NCBI RefSeq assembly: GCF_002951835.1
Contig: NZ_CP019448.1
Location: forward strand, 1,426,001 to 1,490,000
Origin: Simonsiella muelleri ATCC 29453
Lineage (GTDB): Bacteria; Pseudomonadota; Gammaproteobacteria; Burkholderiales; Neisseriaceae
Reading direction: 5' to 3'
DNA length: 64,000 nt
Both the position numbers and the translations under genes were made by a program. The first letter of the stretch is position 1; every line of letters begins with the position of its first letter. The notes beneath the pieces were generated by a model. It did no database searches and was not told the DNA's origin. It worked only from the letters and a program-made list of their open reading frames with translations. Positions 17,334 to 25,795 of this stretch are shown one piece after another.

Positions 17334-19451
17334 ATGCAGCGTTTTATTTTAATTGCAGGCACATTGGCGTGTATTGCATTGTATTTATTGACCACTTCTA
17401 CCGACAGCACCAGCACCTTATCAGGGCATTTTTGGACGATTGTAACCTTTTGTGCGTTGTTGATTTTGGCGATGTGTGGTGTGATTTTGCGTTATATCTA
17501 TTTGATTATACGATATAAAAATCATAGGGTTTTTGGTTCGCAAATTACCAGACGTTTATCGCTAATGTTTACGTTGGTGGCGGTGTTGCCAGGGCTGTTT
17601 TTATTGTCGGTGTCGGTAAAATTCATTTCGCATAACATCAAAACGTGGTTTGGTAACGACACTAAAGAAGCATTGGAACGCAGTTTGACTTTGAGTAAGT
17701 CGGCGGTTGATGTAGCGGTGCAGCAAAGCAGCATTGATGCAGAACAAATTCGCGCTGATTTAATGGTGATGATGGCGCAACATGGTGATGTGCAACAGGT
17801 TTTTCGTAGTGAAAAAGGCTCTAAATTCAGTCAGTTGGCGGTTTGGGATATGCAACGCATGAAGCCGATTAGTGAGCGTAATCCGTATCAACTGAATACG
17901 CCTGAATTAGACAATAATATGCTACGTGAATTGGGTGAGAAGCATCAATTATCCAGTGCAGAGAGTTTAAATAGCATTTTATATGCAAGCGGTTGGTTGT
18001 TGTTGCCGCCACAAACAGGTGAGCAATACGCGTTATTTTTCAGGCAGCCTATTCCCGACAAGGTAGCAAAAGACGCTGAATTGATTGAATCGGCGCGGTC
18101 TAAATATGCGGAATTGGTGTTTGCGCAAAAAGGTTTGCAGACATTTTTTATTATTACGCTGGTGTTGGCGGCGTTGTTGGCGATTTTATTGGCGTTGGTA
18201 ACGGCGTTGTATTTTGCACAACGTTTTGTTGAGCCTATTTTATCATTGGCAAATGGGGCGCGTTCGGTGGCGCAGGGCGATTTCAGTCGTCGAATTCCTG
18301 TTACGCGGCGTGATGAGTTGGGGCGTTTGGCGGATTTGTTCAACCACATGACCGAGCAGCTTTCCATCGCCAAAGATGCCGATGAAATGCACCGTATTCA
18401 ACAAGACGCAGCGAGACATTATTTAGAATTGGTGTTGGAGAGTTTGAGTTCTGGCGTCATAACGCTGGACGCGATAGGCAGCCTGAAAACATACAATCAT
18501 CGTGCGGCGGAAATTTTAGATGTTTCTTTGGGTGATTTGTTGGGCAAAAGTCTGAACGATTGGGCGAGTGATTCGCCACAACACGCGATTTTGTCTGATG
18601 CGTTGTTGAATTTGTTGGCGAGCGAACACACCGACCAAGCAGTGGAAATTGCGTATGCGGGTTTGGACGAAACGCGCATACTTTTGGGTAAGGCAGTTAG
18701 GCTGCCTGAAGAGAACGGTAGCGGTATTGTGTTGGTTTTTGACAACATTACAACACTGGTTGTGGCGCAAAAAGAAGCGGCTTGGGGCGAAGTGGCGAAG
18801 CGTTTGGCGCATGAAATTCGTAATCCACTCACGCCGATTCAGCTTTCTGCAGAAAGATTGGCATGGAAATTGCAAGGAAAATTAAATTCTGCTGATGAAC
18901 AAATTTTAATAAAATCAACGGATACCATTATCAAACAAGTGGCTGCACTCAAAGAGATGGTGGAAGCTTTTCGCAATTATGCGCGTGCGCCATCACTCAA
19001 AATGGTAGAGATTGATTTGAATTCACTGACAGAAGAAGTGTTGGTGCTGTATGAAAACCATGCTTGCAAATTCGTAGCAGAATTGAGTAAGATGCCATTG
19101 TTGTTAAAAGCAGACAGTACAGCGATGCGTCAGGTGTTGCACAATTTGTTTAAAAATGCAGCCGAAGCCGCCGCCAGTGATGCGTTACCGACCGTGAATG
19201 TGCGAACCCAAAAGCATGGTAACGTCATCACATTAACGGTTCGCAATAATGGCAAAAGTTTCAGTAAGCAAATGCTCCAAAATGCGTTTGAACCTTATAT
19301 CACAGACAAACCCAGTGGTACTGGTTTAGGTTTGCCTGTTGTAAAAAGAATTATTGAAGATCACAACGGCAGCATCAGTTTGTCCAATCAGGAATCAGGC
19401 GGTGCGTGCGTAACCCTTGAATTTAATACGGAATCTAATAATCATGCGTAG
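17334..19451 (+). CDS. ntrY: NtrY-like membrane sensor histidine kinase
   Basis: This is a 705-residue kinase. Three membrane helices lie near the N-terminus (about 5-25, 32-55, 75-97) and a fourth at about 272-302. Then follow a HAMP domain (RFVEPILSLANGARSVAQGD), a PAS domain (about 350-450), a dimerisation domain with the phospho-accepting His493 in HEIRNPLTP, and the ATPase domain with N, G1 and G2 boxes (NLFKNAAEAA, DKPSGTGLGL). In Neisseria the NtrY/NtrX pair controls respiratory enzymes. The stop overlaps the ntrX start by 8 bp. The signal is not known. Confidence 0.88.
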   Translation: MQRFILIAGTLACIALYLLTTSTDSTSTLSGHFWTIVTFCALLILAMCGVILRYIYLIIRYKNHRVFGSQITRRLSLMFTLVAVLPGLFLLSVSVKFISHNIKTWFGNDTKEALERSLTLSKSAVDVAVQQSSIDAEQIRADLMVMMAQHGDVQQVFRSEKGSKFSQLAVWDMQRMKPISERNPYQLNTPELDNNMLRELGEKHQLSSAESLNSILYASGWLLLPPQTGEQYALFFRQPIPDKVAKDAELIESARSKYAELVFAQKGLQTFFIITLVLAALLAILLALVTALYFAQRFVEPILSLANGARSVAQGDFSRRIPVTRRDELGRLADLFNHMTEQLSIAKDADEMHRIQQDAARHYLELVLESLSSGVITLDAIGSLKTYNHRAAEILDVSLGDLLGKSLNDWASDSPQHAILSDALLNLLASEHTDQAVEIAYAGLDETRILLGKAVRLPEENGSGIVLVFDNITTLVVAQKEAAWGEVAKRLAHEIRNPLTPIQLSAERLAWKLQGKLNSADEQILIKSTDTIIKQVAALKEMVEAFRNYARAPSLKMVEIDLNSLTEEVLVLYENHACKFVAELSKMPLLLKADSTAMRQVLHNLFKNAAEAAASDALPTVNVRTQKHGNVITLTVRNNGKSFSKQMLQNAFEPYITDKPSGTGLGLPVVKRIIEDHNGSISLSNQESGGACVTLEFNTESNNHA

Positions 19452-20745
19452 TACAGACATCTTAATCGTAGATGATGAAATTGGCATTCGCGAAGTTTTG
19501 CAAGAAACTTTGGAAGACGAAGGCTATACCGTTGCTTTGGCAGAAAACGCCGAAGAAGCACGGCAACTACGCAACCAAACACGTCCAGCGATGGTTTTGT
19601 TGGATATTTGGATGCCCGACAGTGATGGCATTACTTTATTGAAAGAATGGGCAAAAAATGGACAATTAACCATGCCCGTGGTCATGATGAGTGGGCATGG
19701 TAGCATTGATACCGCTGTGGAAGCCACCAAAATTGGTGCGTTAGATTTTTTGGAAAAACCGATTCCATTGCAAAAGCTATTAAATGCCGTAGAACGTGCG
19801 TTAAAATACAGCAAAAATCAATCGGGTTCGGGTTTGTCTTTGGAGAAGTTAGGTAACAGTAGTGTTATTAAGGATTTAGGCAAACAATTAGAACGAGCAT
19901 CTTTGCAGCACAATAGTCCTATTTTGTTATTGGGTGAATCGGGTTCGCCATTTGAAATGATTGCGCGTTATTTCCATAAACAAGGCACACCATGGATTGA
20001 ACCTGCTCGTGCAGAGCATATTGTTGATTCACCATTGGAAATTTTGCAAAAATCAGCAGGAGGCGTGTTGTATTTGGGTGACATTTCCCAGTACAACAAA
20101 AGCACACAACAAAGCATCGCATTTTTATTGACCAAAGCTGAACGCTATAACACGCGGATTGTGTGTACTTGCAATCAATCTTTGTCCGAGTTATTAAATA
20201 ATCCCAGTCAAGACAATCGGTTATTGAATGTGTTGTCGTCATTGGTGATTCATATTCCTGCATTGCGCCAACAAACAGAAGACATTGCGTTTCTCGTGGC
20301 ACAAATCACAGAAGAAATGGCGGAGATTCAAAAATCACAACCTATTCGTTTCACATCGGATGCGATTGATCAATTGAGACAATATAGCTGGCCAGGTAAT
20401 TTGGAACAGTTGAAAAATGTTGTGAAAAATTTGGTCATGAATACAGATGGTTATGAAGTTGGTCAGGCAGCCGTGAGCAAAATGTTAAATCAATTTATCC
20501 AGAATCATGACACTGAAATGGTAAACGGTTTTGATTTTAACCTGCCATTGCGTGAATTGCGCGAAGAATTGGAACGCCGTTATTTTGAATATCATATTCA
20601 TCGTGAAGGACAAAATATGAGTCGCGTGGCGCAAAAAGTGGGTTTGGAGCGTACGCATTTGTATCGTAAACTCAAACAACTCGGCATTAATTTTACGCGA
20701 CGAAACAAAAATAACGATACTTATGATTCGGTTGATGAAGAATAA
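19444..20745 (+). CDS. ntrX: NtrX-like response regulator with a degenerate AAA+ domain
   Basis: This 433-residue regulator has a receiver domain (1-120, phospho-acceptor Asp54 in LLDIWMPDSDG), a central NtrC-type AAA+ domain and a Fis-type helix-turn-helix at about 395-430 (MSRVAQKVGLERTHLYRKLK). In the central domain the Walker A motif reads GESGSPFE (164-171) instead of GESGTGKE. The part that should hold the sigma-54 contact loop GAFTGA is missing, and Walker B reads YLGDI rather than FLDEI. ATP hydrolysis and sigma-54 activation are therefore unlikely; it probably acts as an ordinary DNA-binding regulator. I place the start at ATG 19444. Confidence 0.88.
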   Translation: MRSTDILIVDDEIGIREVLQETLEDEGYTVALAENAEEARQLRNQTRPAMVLLDIWMPDSDGITLLKEWAKNGQLTMPVVMMSGHGSIDTAVEATKIGALDFLEKPIPLQKLLNAVERALKYSKNQSGSGLSLEKLGNSSVIKDLGKQLERASLQHNSPILLLGESGSPFEMIARYFHKQGTPWIEPARAEHIVDSPLEILQKSAGGVLYLGDISQYNKSTQQSIAFLLTKAERYNTRIVCTCNQSLSELLNNPSQDNRLLNVLSSLVIHIPALRQQTEDIAFLVAQITEEMAEIQKSQPIRFTSDAIDQLRQYSWPGNLEQLKNVVKNLVMNTDGYEVGQAAVSKMLNQFIQNHDTEMVNGFDFNLPLRELREELERRYFEYHIHREGQNMSRVAQKVGLERTHLYRKLKQLGINFTRRNKNNDTYDSVDEE

Positions 20746-20748
20746 TTT

Positions 20749-20800
20749 AGGCTGCCTGAAAAGAGATTGTGTGAAACACATGGATTTTTTCAGGCAGCCT
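20749..20800. terminator. Inverted uptake-sequence pair between convergent ntrX and pcm
   Basis: AGGCTGCCTGAAAA at 20749-20762 pairs perfectly with TTTTCAGGCAGCCT at 20787-20800. It starts 4 bp after the ntrX stop and ends 20 bp before the end of the convergent pcm gene, so it can serve both strands. Confidence 0.7.
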
Positions 20801-20820
20801 TATTAGTGTAGTAACAAAAA

Positions 20821-21477
20821 TTAGAATACAAATTTATTGTGTGATGTTAACGAAGTACCATTTAGTGGTGGTACGAGTGTATCAAATAAAACTTTTTCAC
20901 TAAAATCAATTCCTTGTCGTGTAATCAGCATGCAACGTTGTACAGGTTCGCTGCCCACAATCACCACCATGCGTCCCCCATTTTCATTTAAACGATTTTT
21001 GAGTACTTCAGGAATGGCAGGCAAACTGCCACCCACATAAATTGCATCGTAGCGTGTGTTCTTGTCTTGAGCAAAACCATCGCAAACTTCGTAGCTGATA
21101 TTTAATAAATTGATGCGATTCAATGCGATATGTGCGAAATTTTGTTGTTGTGCATCCATGTCTACCGTGTGGACGTGCGCTGCCAAATATGCCAAAACTG
21201 CTGTGGCGTAACCTGCACCTGTACCAATTTCCAAAACTTGATCGGTTTTTTTTAAATTCAACCCTTGAGCCAAACGCGCTACGATTTTCGGTTCAAGCAT
21301 ATAGCTACCGTTGAGTAATTTCAATGGCAAGTCTGCGTATGCGTAACCTTGTTGTTCTGGCAAGACAAATTCTTCACGCGGAATCGACTCCAGCGCGTCC
21401 AGTACCGCAAAATCTAAAACGTCCCAAGGGCGAATTTGTTGTTCAACCATGTTAAAACGCGCTTTTTTGAAATCCAT
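20821..21477 (-). CDS. pcm: Protein-L-isoaspartate O-methyltransferase
   Basis: This 218-residue SAM-dependent enzyme starts repair of isoaspartyl residues in aged proteins. It shows the SAM-binding motif VLEIGTGAGYATAVLAYLA, the post-motif acidic residue in VHTVDMD and the family N-terminus MDFKKARFNMVEQQIRPWDV. The catalytic Ser/Thr region is less canonical than in E. coli Pcm, which is usual for the Neisseria version. Confidence 0.88.
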   Translation of the reverse strand: MDFKKARFNMVEQQIRPWDVLDFAVLDALESIPREEFVLPEQQGYAYADLPLKLLNGSYMLEPKIVARLAQGLNLKKTDQVLEIGTGAGYATAVLAYLAAHVHTVDMDAQQQNFAHIALNRINLLNISYEVCDGFAQDKNTRYDAIYVGGSLPAIPEVLKNRLNENGGRMVVIVGSEPVQRCMLITRQGIDFSEKVLFDTLVPPLNGTSLTSHNKFVF

Positions 21478-21535
21478 GTGATTTGCTCCAAATCAATTTA
21501 ATACAGTGAATTAATTGGCGAATTATAACCAGTTT

Positions 21536-22033
21536 TCAGGCTGCCTGAAACCAGTAAACACCATATTGCGACAAGATAACCAAAATCATTGCCAATGCTG
21601 CCCCGATTTTTGCCACCGTCCCGACAATGATGCCCACAAAAGTGCCAATGCCAACCTTACTGGCGCGTAACAAATCTTGTTTTGCCATGAATTCGCCAAT
21701 CATTGCACCAATTAACGGCGCAAAAATCATACCAAACAAACCCATAAATATACCTACTAAGCCACCAATCAGCGACCCCCACAATGCCTGTTTACTCGCC
21801 CCCGTGTATTTTGCGCCCAACAATCCCGCCACAAAATCCATCGCAAAACCAAATGCCGCAATCAACACCAAGGTAATCAGGCTGCCTGAAGCCATCACGG
21901 TGTAATTTTGCGCATAAGCCAGTAACCACGCACCACCCAACATCAATGGCAAGGCAGGAATCACAGGAAAAATCGTGCCAGCCACACCCACTAACAGCAA
22001 CATAATTGCCAATACAATTAGAAAAATAGTCAT
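21536..22033 (-). CDS. DUF456 family membrane protein
   Basis: This 165-residue protein is almost wholly hydrophobic with four or five helices and glycine-rich turns (LGAKYTGASKQALWGSLIGG, MAKQDLLRASKVGIGTFVG), the pattern of DUF456. The function of the family is unknown. The last codons (WFQAA) are encoded by an uptake sequence. Confidence 0.75.
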   Translation of the reverse strand: MTIFLIVLAIMLLLVGVAGTIFPVIPALPLMLGGAWLLAYAQNYTVMASGSLITLVLIAAFGFAMDFVAGLLGAKYTGASKQALWGSLIGGLVGIFMGLFGMIFAPLIGAMIGEFMAKQDLLRASKVGIGTFVGIIVGTVAKIGAALAMILVILSQYGVYWFQAA

Positions 22034-22051
22034 TTGGTTTCTCTTTTTAAA

Positions 22052-23080
22052 TCAATGTAAAGTAGGGGGCGTGAACAGAAAATCTAATTGGTTTTGATAA
22101 TGACGATTGCCGTTGCGGTCATCAAAATTTTTGGCTAAACCACGTGCTGCAATTAAGGCTTCATCATTAAATGGTGCAACGGCAATTAGGTATTGTAAAT
22201 ATTCAAAGTGATTGTTTTTAATTGATTTAACAATATTGTTACTGAATTCATCTAGCAGTTCTAGGGCTAAATCTTGATTATTCAAACGCATCGCAAATTG
22301 AATCATCAGCGACATCAGCCATAAAAAATGCTCACTGGATTCGCGGATTAACTCAATGGCATCGTTTAATATTTCTTGCGCTTCGTCTAATTTACCTAAT
22401 TGAATCATGCTGTTGATAACTGGCGGGTACGTTGTATGTGGAACTTCGCTGCAAGTGAGTTTGCCTGATAAAATGGGTTTGGCGAGTTGTTCAACTTTTT
22501 TGTGGTCGCCGATAAAATTGTAGTATGCAATCAATGTATTTTGTTCGCAGGCATCGCAATCGCTCATATTGTCTTTTTCTTCAGATTGCCATTTAGCGAA
22601 ATTTTTCTTGGCATCAGCGACATTGCCCATATAGATATTTTGTTCTAATCGGGCTTTGTATACCATGGCTTGGCTCAATTCAAAATCTTTGTACAATGTA
22701 CTCATGCTATCGGTGGCTTCCTTGATGTCATCTTGGCTTAGGCTGACATCACAGGGCAACGAGCCGATTAACCATTTGTGTTTCCAAAGGGACTCCATCA
22801 AGCCATCTAATGCAATGGTTTCTTCTTCGCTATCGTCTGGGCTGTTTTGCCAGCGCACAATGTAGTGGGCAGTGAGCCATTTTAAGCAATGAAATTGCCA
22901 ACCACGAGAATATCCGCTGTTTCGTGTTTCATCATCATTAATCACAAATTCGCAAACTTCGCGAGCTGTATCGGCATCGTTGTCCTCCATGGCTTGATTA
23001 AAGATGTCAATGGTGGCGTGTTCGCGCTCTAGATTGTCATCTAATTGTTGAATGGTTTTTGGGGAAAATTTACTGGTCAT
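22052..23080 (-). CDS. Protein of unknown function, helical-repeat type
   Basis: I do not recognise this 342-residue soluble protein. It has no signal peptide or membrane segment, is acidic, and is almost entirely predicted helical with paired helices of about 34 residues between 120 and 310. These resemble tetratricopeptide repeats (for example INSMIQLGKLDEAQEILNDA and AMRLNNQDLALELLDEF). A scaffold or protein-contact role would fit but is inference. It begins 36 bp downstream of the hemC-side gap and ends 19 bp before the DUF456 gene, so co-transcription is possible. Confidence 0.7.
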   Translation of the reverse strand: MTSKFSPKTIQQLDDNLEREHATIDIFNQAMEDNDADTAREVCEFVINDDETRNSGYSRGWQFHCLKWLTAHYIVRWQNSPDDSEEETIALDGLMESLWKHKWLIGSLPCDVSLSQDDIKEATDSMSTLYKDFELSQAMVYKARLEQNIYMGNVADAKKNFAKWQSEEKDNMSDCDACEQNTLIAYYNFIGDHKKVEQLAKPILSGKLTCSEVPHTTYPPVINSMIQLGKLDEAQEILNDAIELIRESSEHFLWLMSLMIQFAMRLNNQDLALELLDEFSNNIVKSIKNNHFEYLQYLIAVAPFNDEALIAARGLAKNFDDRNGNRHYQNQLDFLFTPPTLH

Positions 23081-23116
23081 GGTTTATCCTAATTTAAAAC
23101 ACCATATTTTTTGAAT

Positions 23117-24052
23117 TCATGAATTTAATACAGCTTGAATAATGTCCATTGCGCCATCATCCGCCAATTTTTTGGCGACAGCACGACCCAGAGCATCTGC
23201 GTATTGGGCGGGAGCTTGCGCGTTTGCGTTCAAAACCACCGAACCATCAGGATGCGCCACCAAACCGTGTAACGTCAGCAAACCTGCGTCATCTGCTGTG
23301 CAATATGCTGCCAATGGTACTTGGCAACTGCCACCGAGTGCGCGTGCCAATGCCCGTTCAGCTGTTACGCAGGCAGCTGTTTTGGCGTGATTGAGTGGTA
23401 ACAAAGTTGCAATTAAATCAGTACGATGTGCAGCAATCTCAATGCCCAATGCTCCTTGCCCAGCAGCAGGCAAACTATCGGCAGGTGACAACACATGGCG
23501 AATCCGATTGTGTAATTCTAAGCGTTCTAAGCCCGCCGCCGCCAAAATAATCGCATCGTAATCGCCATTATCCAATTTTGCCAAACGCGTTTGCACGTTG
23601 CCACGCAAGGGTTGGATGGTCAAATGTGGAAAACGGGCACGAAGTTGTGCCTCACGTCTTAGGCTTGATGTACCGACAATCGCACCTTTGGGTAAGTCTT
23701 CTAAACGCGTATAATGATTGGATACAAAAGCATCAAATGGATTTGCTCGTTCGCTAATTGCCACCAGTGCAAAACCTTCGGGTAAGACCATTGGCACATC
23801 TTTAATGGAATGGACAGCTAAATCAGCGCGTCCATCTTGTAATGCGACTTCCAATTCTTTAACAAATAAACCTTTTCCACCGATTTTGGATAAGGTTTTG
23901 TCTAAAATTTGGTCTCCTTGCGTGGTCATGCCCAAAATAGAGACATCGCATTGGGGGTAAAGTTGTTGCAATTGTGCTTGAATATGTTGTGCTTGCCACA
24001 TCGCCAACGCGCTTTCGCGACTGGCAATTACGAGAGATTGAGGATTATTCAT
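23117..24052 (-). CDS. hemC: Porphobilinogen deaminase (hydroxymethylbilane synthase)
   Basis: This 311-residue enzyme joins four porphobilinogen units into hydroxymethylbilane in haem synthesis. Visible motifs are the N-terminal LVIASRESALAMWQ, DLAVHSIKDVPMVLPEGF with the catalytic aspartate, GTSSLRREAQLRARFP and the cofactor-binding cysteine in LGGSCQVPLAAY. The start MNNPQSL at 24052 is preferred; the open frame extends back through an uptake sequence to 24097. Confidence 0.95.
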   Translation of the reverse strand: MNNPQSLVIASRESALAMWQAQHIQAQLQQLYPQCDVSILGMTTQGDQILDKTLSKIGGKGLFVKELEVALQDGRADLAVHSIKDVPMVLPEGFALVAISERANPFDAFVSNHYTRLEDLPKGAIVGTSSLRREAQLRARFPHLTIQPLRGNVQTRLAKLDNGDYDAIILAAAGLERLELHNRIRHVLSPADSLPAAGQGALGIEIAAHRTDLIATLLPLNHAKTAACVTAERALARALGGSCQVPLAAYCTADDAGLLTLHGLVAHPDGSVVLNANAQAPAQYADALGRAVAKKLADDGAMDIIQAVLNS

Positions 24053-24143
24053 ATTGGTTTGACTCAAAAAAATCTTGCAGGCAGCCTGAAAATGCAAAAT
24101 ATTGTCGTAAAATTGTCGTGTACTGCAAGGCTGCTTGAAACAA

Positions 24144-24899
24144 TCAATGCGACATAATTTGGCTTAAAAATTGTTTGGAACGGTCAGTTTGTGGGTTGGT
24201 AAAAAATTCGTTGGGTTCGCGGTCTTCCAAAATTTGCCCCGCGTCCACGAAAATGATTCGGTCGGCGACTTCACGCGCAAAGCCCATTTCGTGTGTGACG
24301 CACATCATCGTCATACCTGATTGCGCCAAATCTTTCATCACTTTCAACACTTCGCCCACCATTTCGGGGTCAAGCGCGGAAGTCGGTTCGTCAAACAACA
24401 TGACACGTGGCTGCATTGCCAAACCACGCGCAATTGCCACGCGCTGTTGTTGTCCGCCTGATAATTGGTTGGGGAAAGCGCCTTTTTTGTGTGCCAAACC
24501 GACTTTTTCCAACAATTCCAACGCCAATTTTTCGGCATCGGCTTTGTTCATACCTTTGACTTTGATGGGGGAAAGCGTGATGTTGTCCAAAACCGACAAA
24601 TGTGGATACAAATTAAAATGTTGGAATACAAAACCAACTTCGGTACGGATTTTATTTAAATCGGTTTTAGGGTCAGCGACGTTCACGCCGTCTACCCAAA
24701 TCTCGCCAGAAGCGATGCTTTCTAATTGGTTCACGGTACGAATTAACGTGGATTTGCCTGAACCCGAAGGCCCACACACCACGACTACTTCACCTTGTTT
24801 GATGTCCAAATTCACGCCATTGATGACGTGTAACTCTTTGAAGTATTTGTGAACATTTTTAAAGCTCACCATAATTTTTTGCTCATTGGTTACGGTCAT
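24144..24899 (-). CDS. Amino-acid ABC transporter ATP-binding protein (GlnQ type)
   Basis: This 251-residue ATPase shows all ABC motifs: Walker A GPSGSGKST, signature LSGGQQQR, Walker B VMLFDEPTSALDPE and the switch His in CVTHEMGFAREVADR. It resembles GlnQ/AapP subunits for polar amino acids. No permease lies beside it; a candidate binding protein is at 33017-33825, about 8 kb away, but that gene is frameshifted. The first ten residues may be an extension, since an inner ATG at about 24872 gives MVSFKNVHKYF. Confidence 0.88.
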   Translation of the reverse strand: MTVTNEQKIMVSFKNVHKYFKELHVINGVNLDIKQGEVVVVCGPSGSGKSTLIRTVNQLESIASGEIWVDGVNVADPKTDLNKIRTEVGFVFQHFNLYPHLSVLDNITLSPIKVKGMNKADAEKLALELLEKVGLAHKKGAFPNQLSGGQQQRVAIARGLAMQPRVMLFDEPTSALDPEMVGEVLKVMKDLAQSGMTMMCVTHEMGFAREVADRIIFVDAGQILEDREPNEFFTNPQTDRSKQFLSQIMSH

Positions 24900-24926
24900 T
24901 TTTTGTTCTTTCGTTGTTTTTTGTTT

Positions 24927-25703
24927 TCAGGCTGCCTGAACCAAATAATTAGACAATTTTACATACAATTCGGGCGCAATTTCTTCGGCACGTTGTTGCG
25001 GTTCAATGCCAACAGCCAATAAATCATCATCATTGGCGATGTTTTTCAGATTATTGCGAATGGTTTTGCGCCGTTGGTGGAACGAATCACGCACCAAATC
25101 ACTGAAATGTTTGAAATTTTCTGCTTTTCCAATTCGGTTCAACACAGGAATCATGCGCACTACGGCTGAATCCACTTTGGGGGCAGGGTCAAACGATTCG
25201 GGTGGCACTTCAATCAGCAATTCCATATCAAAAAAGTATTGTAGCATCACGGATAATCGTCCGTAATCATTGGTTTTGGGTACGGCAACCATGCGTTCAA
25301 CCACTTCTTTTTGCAACATAAAGTGCATATCAATCACATCGTCTGCCACATCTGCCAAGCGAAATAATAGCGGCGTGGAAATATTATAGGGTAAATTCCC
25401 GACAATTTTTTTCTTACCCACAATGCTGCGAAAATCAAATTGCAACACATCGCCATCGTGTATCACGAGTTTGTTGGCAAAGGGTTGTTTTTTTAGAAAT
25501 TGAATGATATCACGGTCAATTTCGCAAACGTGCAATTGATTGAGTTTGCGCGTGAGTGGTTCGGTAATTGCCGCCAATCCTGGCCCAATTTCAATCACAA
25601 TATCATCTGCTTGCGGACGTACTGCGTTCACGATGTCGCTGATGATTCGTGTATCTTGTAAAAAATTTTGCCCAAATCGTTTACGGGCTTTGTGTTCGGT
25701 CAT
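24927..25703 (-). CDS. rsmA: 16S rRNA dimethyladenosine transferase (KsgA)
   Basis: This 258-residue enzyme dimethylates A1518 and A1519 of 16S rRNA late in 30S assembly. Motifs: KRFGQNFLQDTRIISDIVNA at the N-terminus, the SAM loop IEIGPGLAAITEPL and the catalytic NLPYNIS. The C-terminal helical domain is complete. The last residues (VQAA) come from an uptake sequence that overlaps the stop. Confidence 0.95.
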   Translation of the reverse strand: MTEHKARKRFGQNFLQDTRIISDIVNAVRPQADDIVIEIGPGLAAITEPLTRKLNQLHVCEIDRDIIQFLKKQPFANKLVIHDGDVLQFDFRSIVGKKKIVGNLPYNISTPLLFRLADVADDVIDMHFMLQKEVVERMVAVPKTNDYGRLSVMLQYFFDMELLIEVPPESFDPAPKVDSAVVRMIPVLNRIGKAENFKHFSDLVRDSFHQRRKTIRNNLKNIANDDDLLAVGIEPQQRAEEIAPELYVKLSNYLVQAA

Positions 25704-25748
25704 GATGATTTTTCAGCTAAAAAATGGAGTGAATTATACTATAAAAAG

Positions 25749-25784
25749 TTTTCAGGCTGCCTAATAAGAGCAGGCAGCCTGAAA
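25749..25784. terminator. Inverted uptake-sequence pair
   Basis: TTTCAGGCTGCCT at 25750-25762 and AGGCAGCCTGAAA at 25772-25784 form a 13-bp stem with a 9-nt loop. It lies just after the end of the minus-strand SEL1-repeat gene and before rsmA, so it probably ends transcription of the former. Confidence 0.6.
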
Positions 25785-25795
25785 CATCAGTTTGA

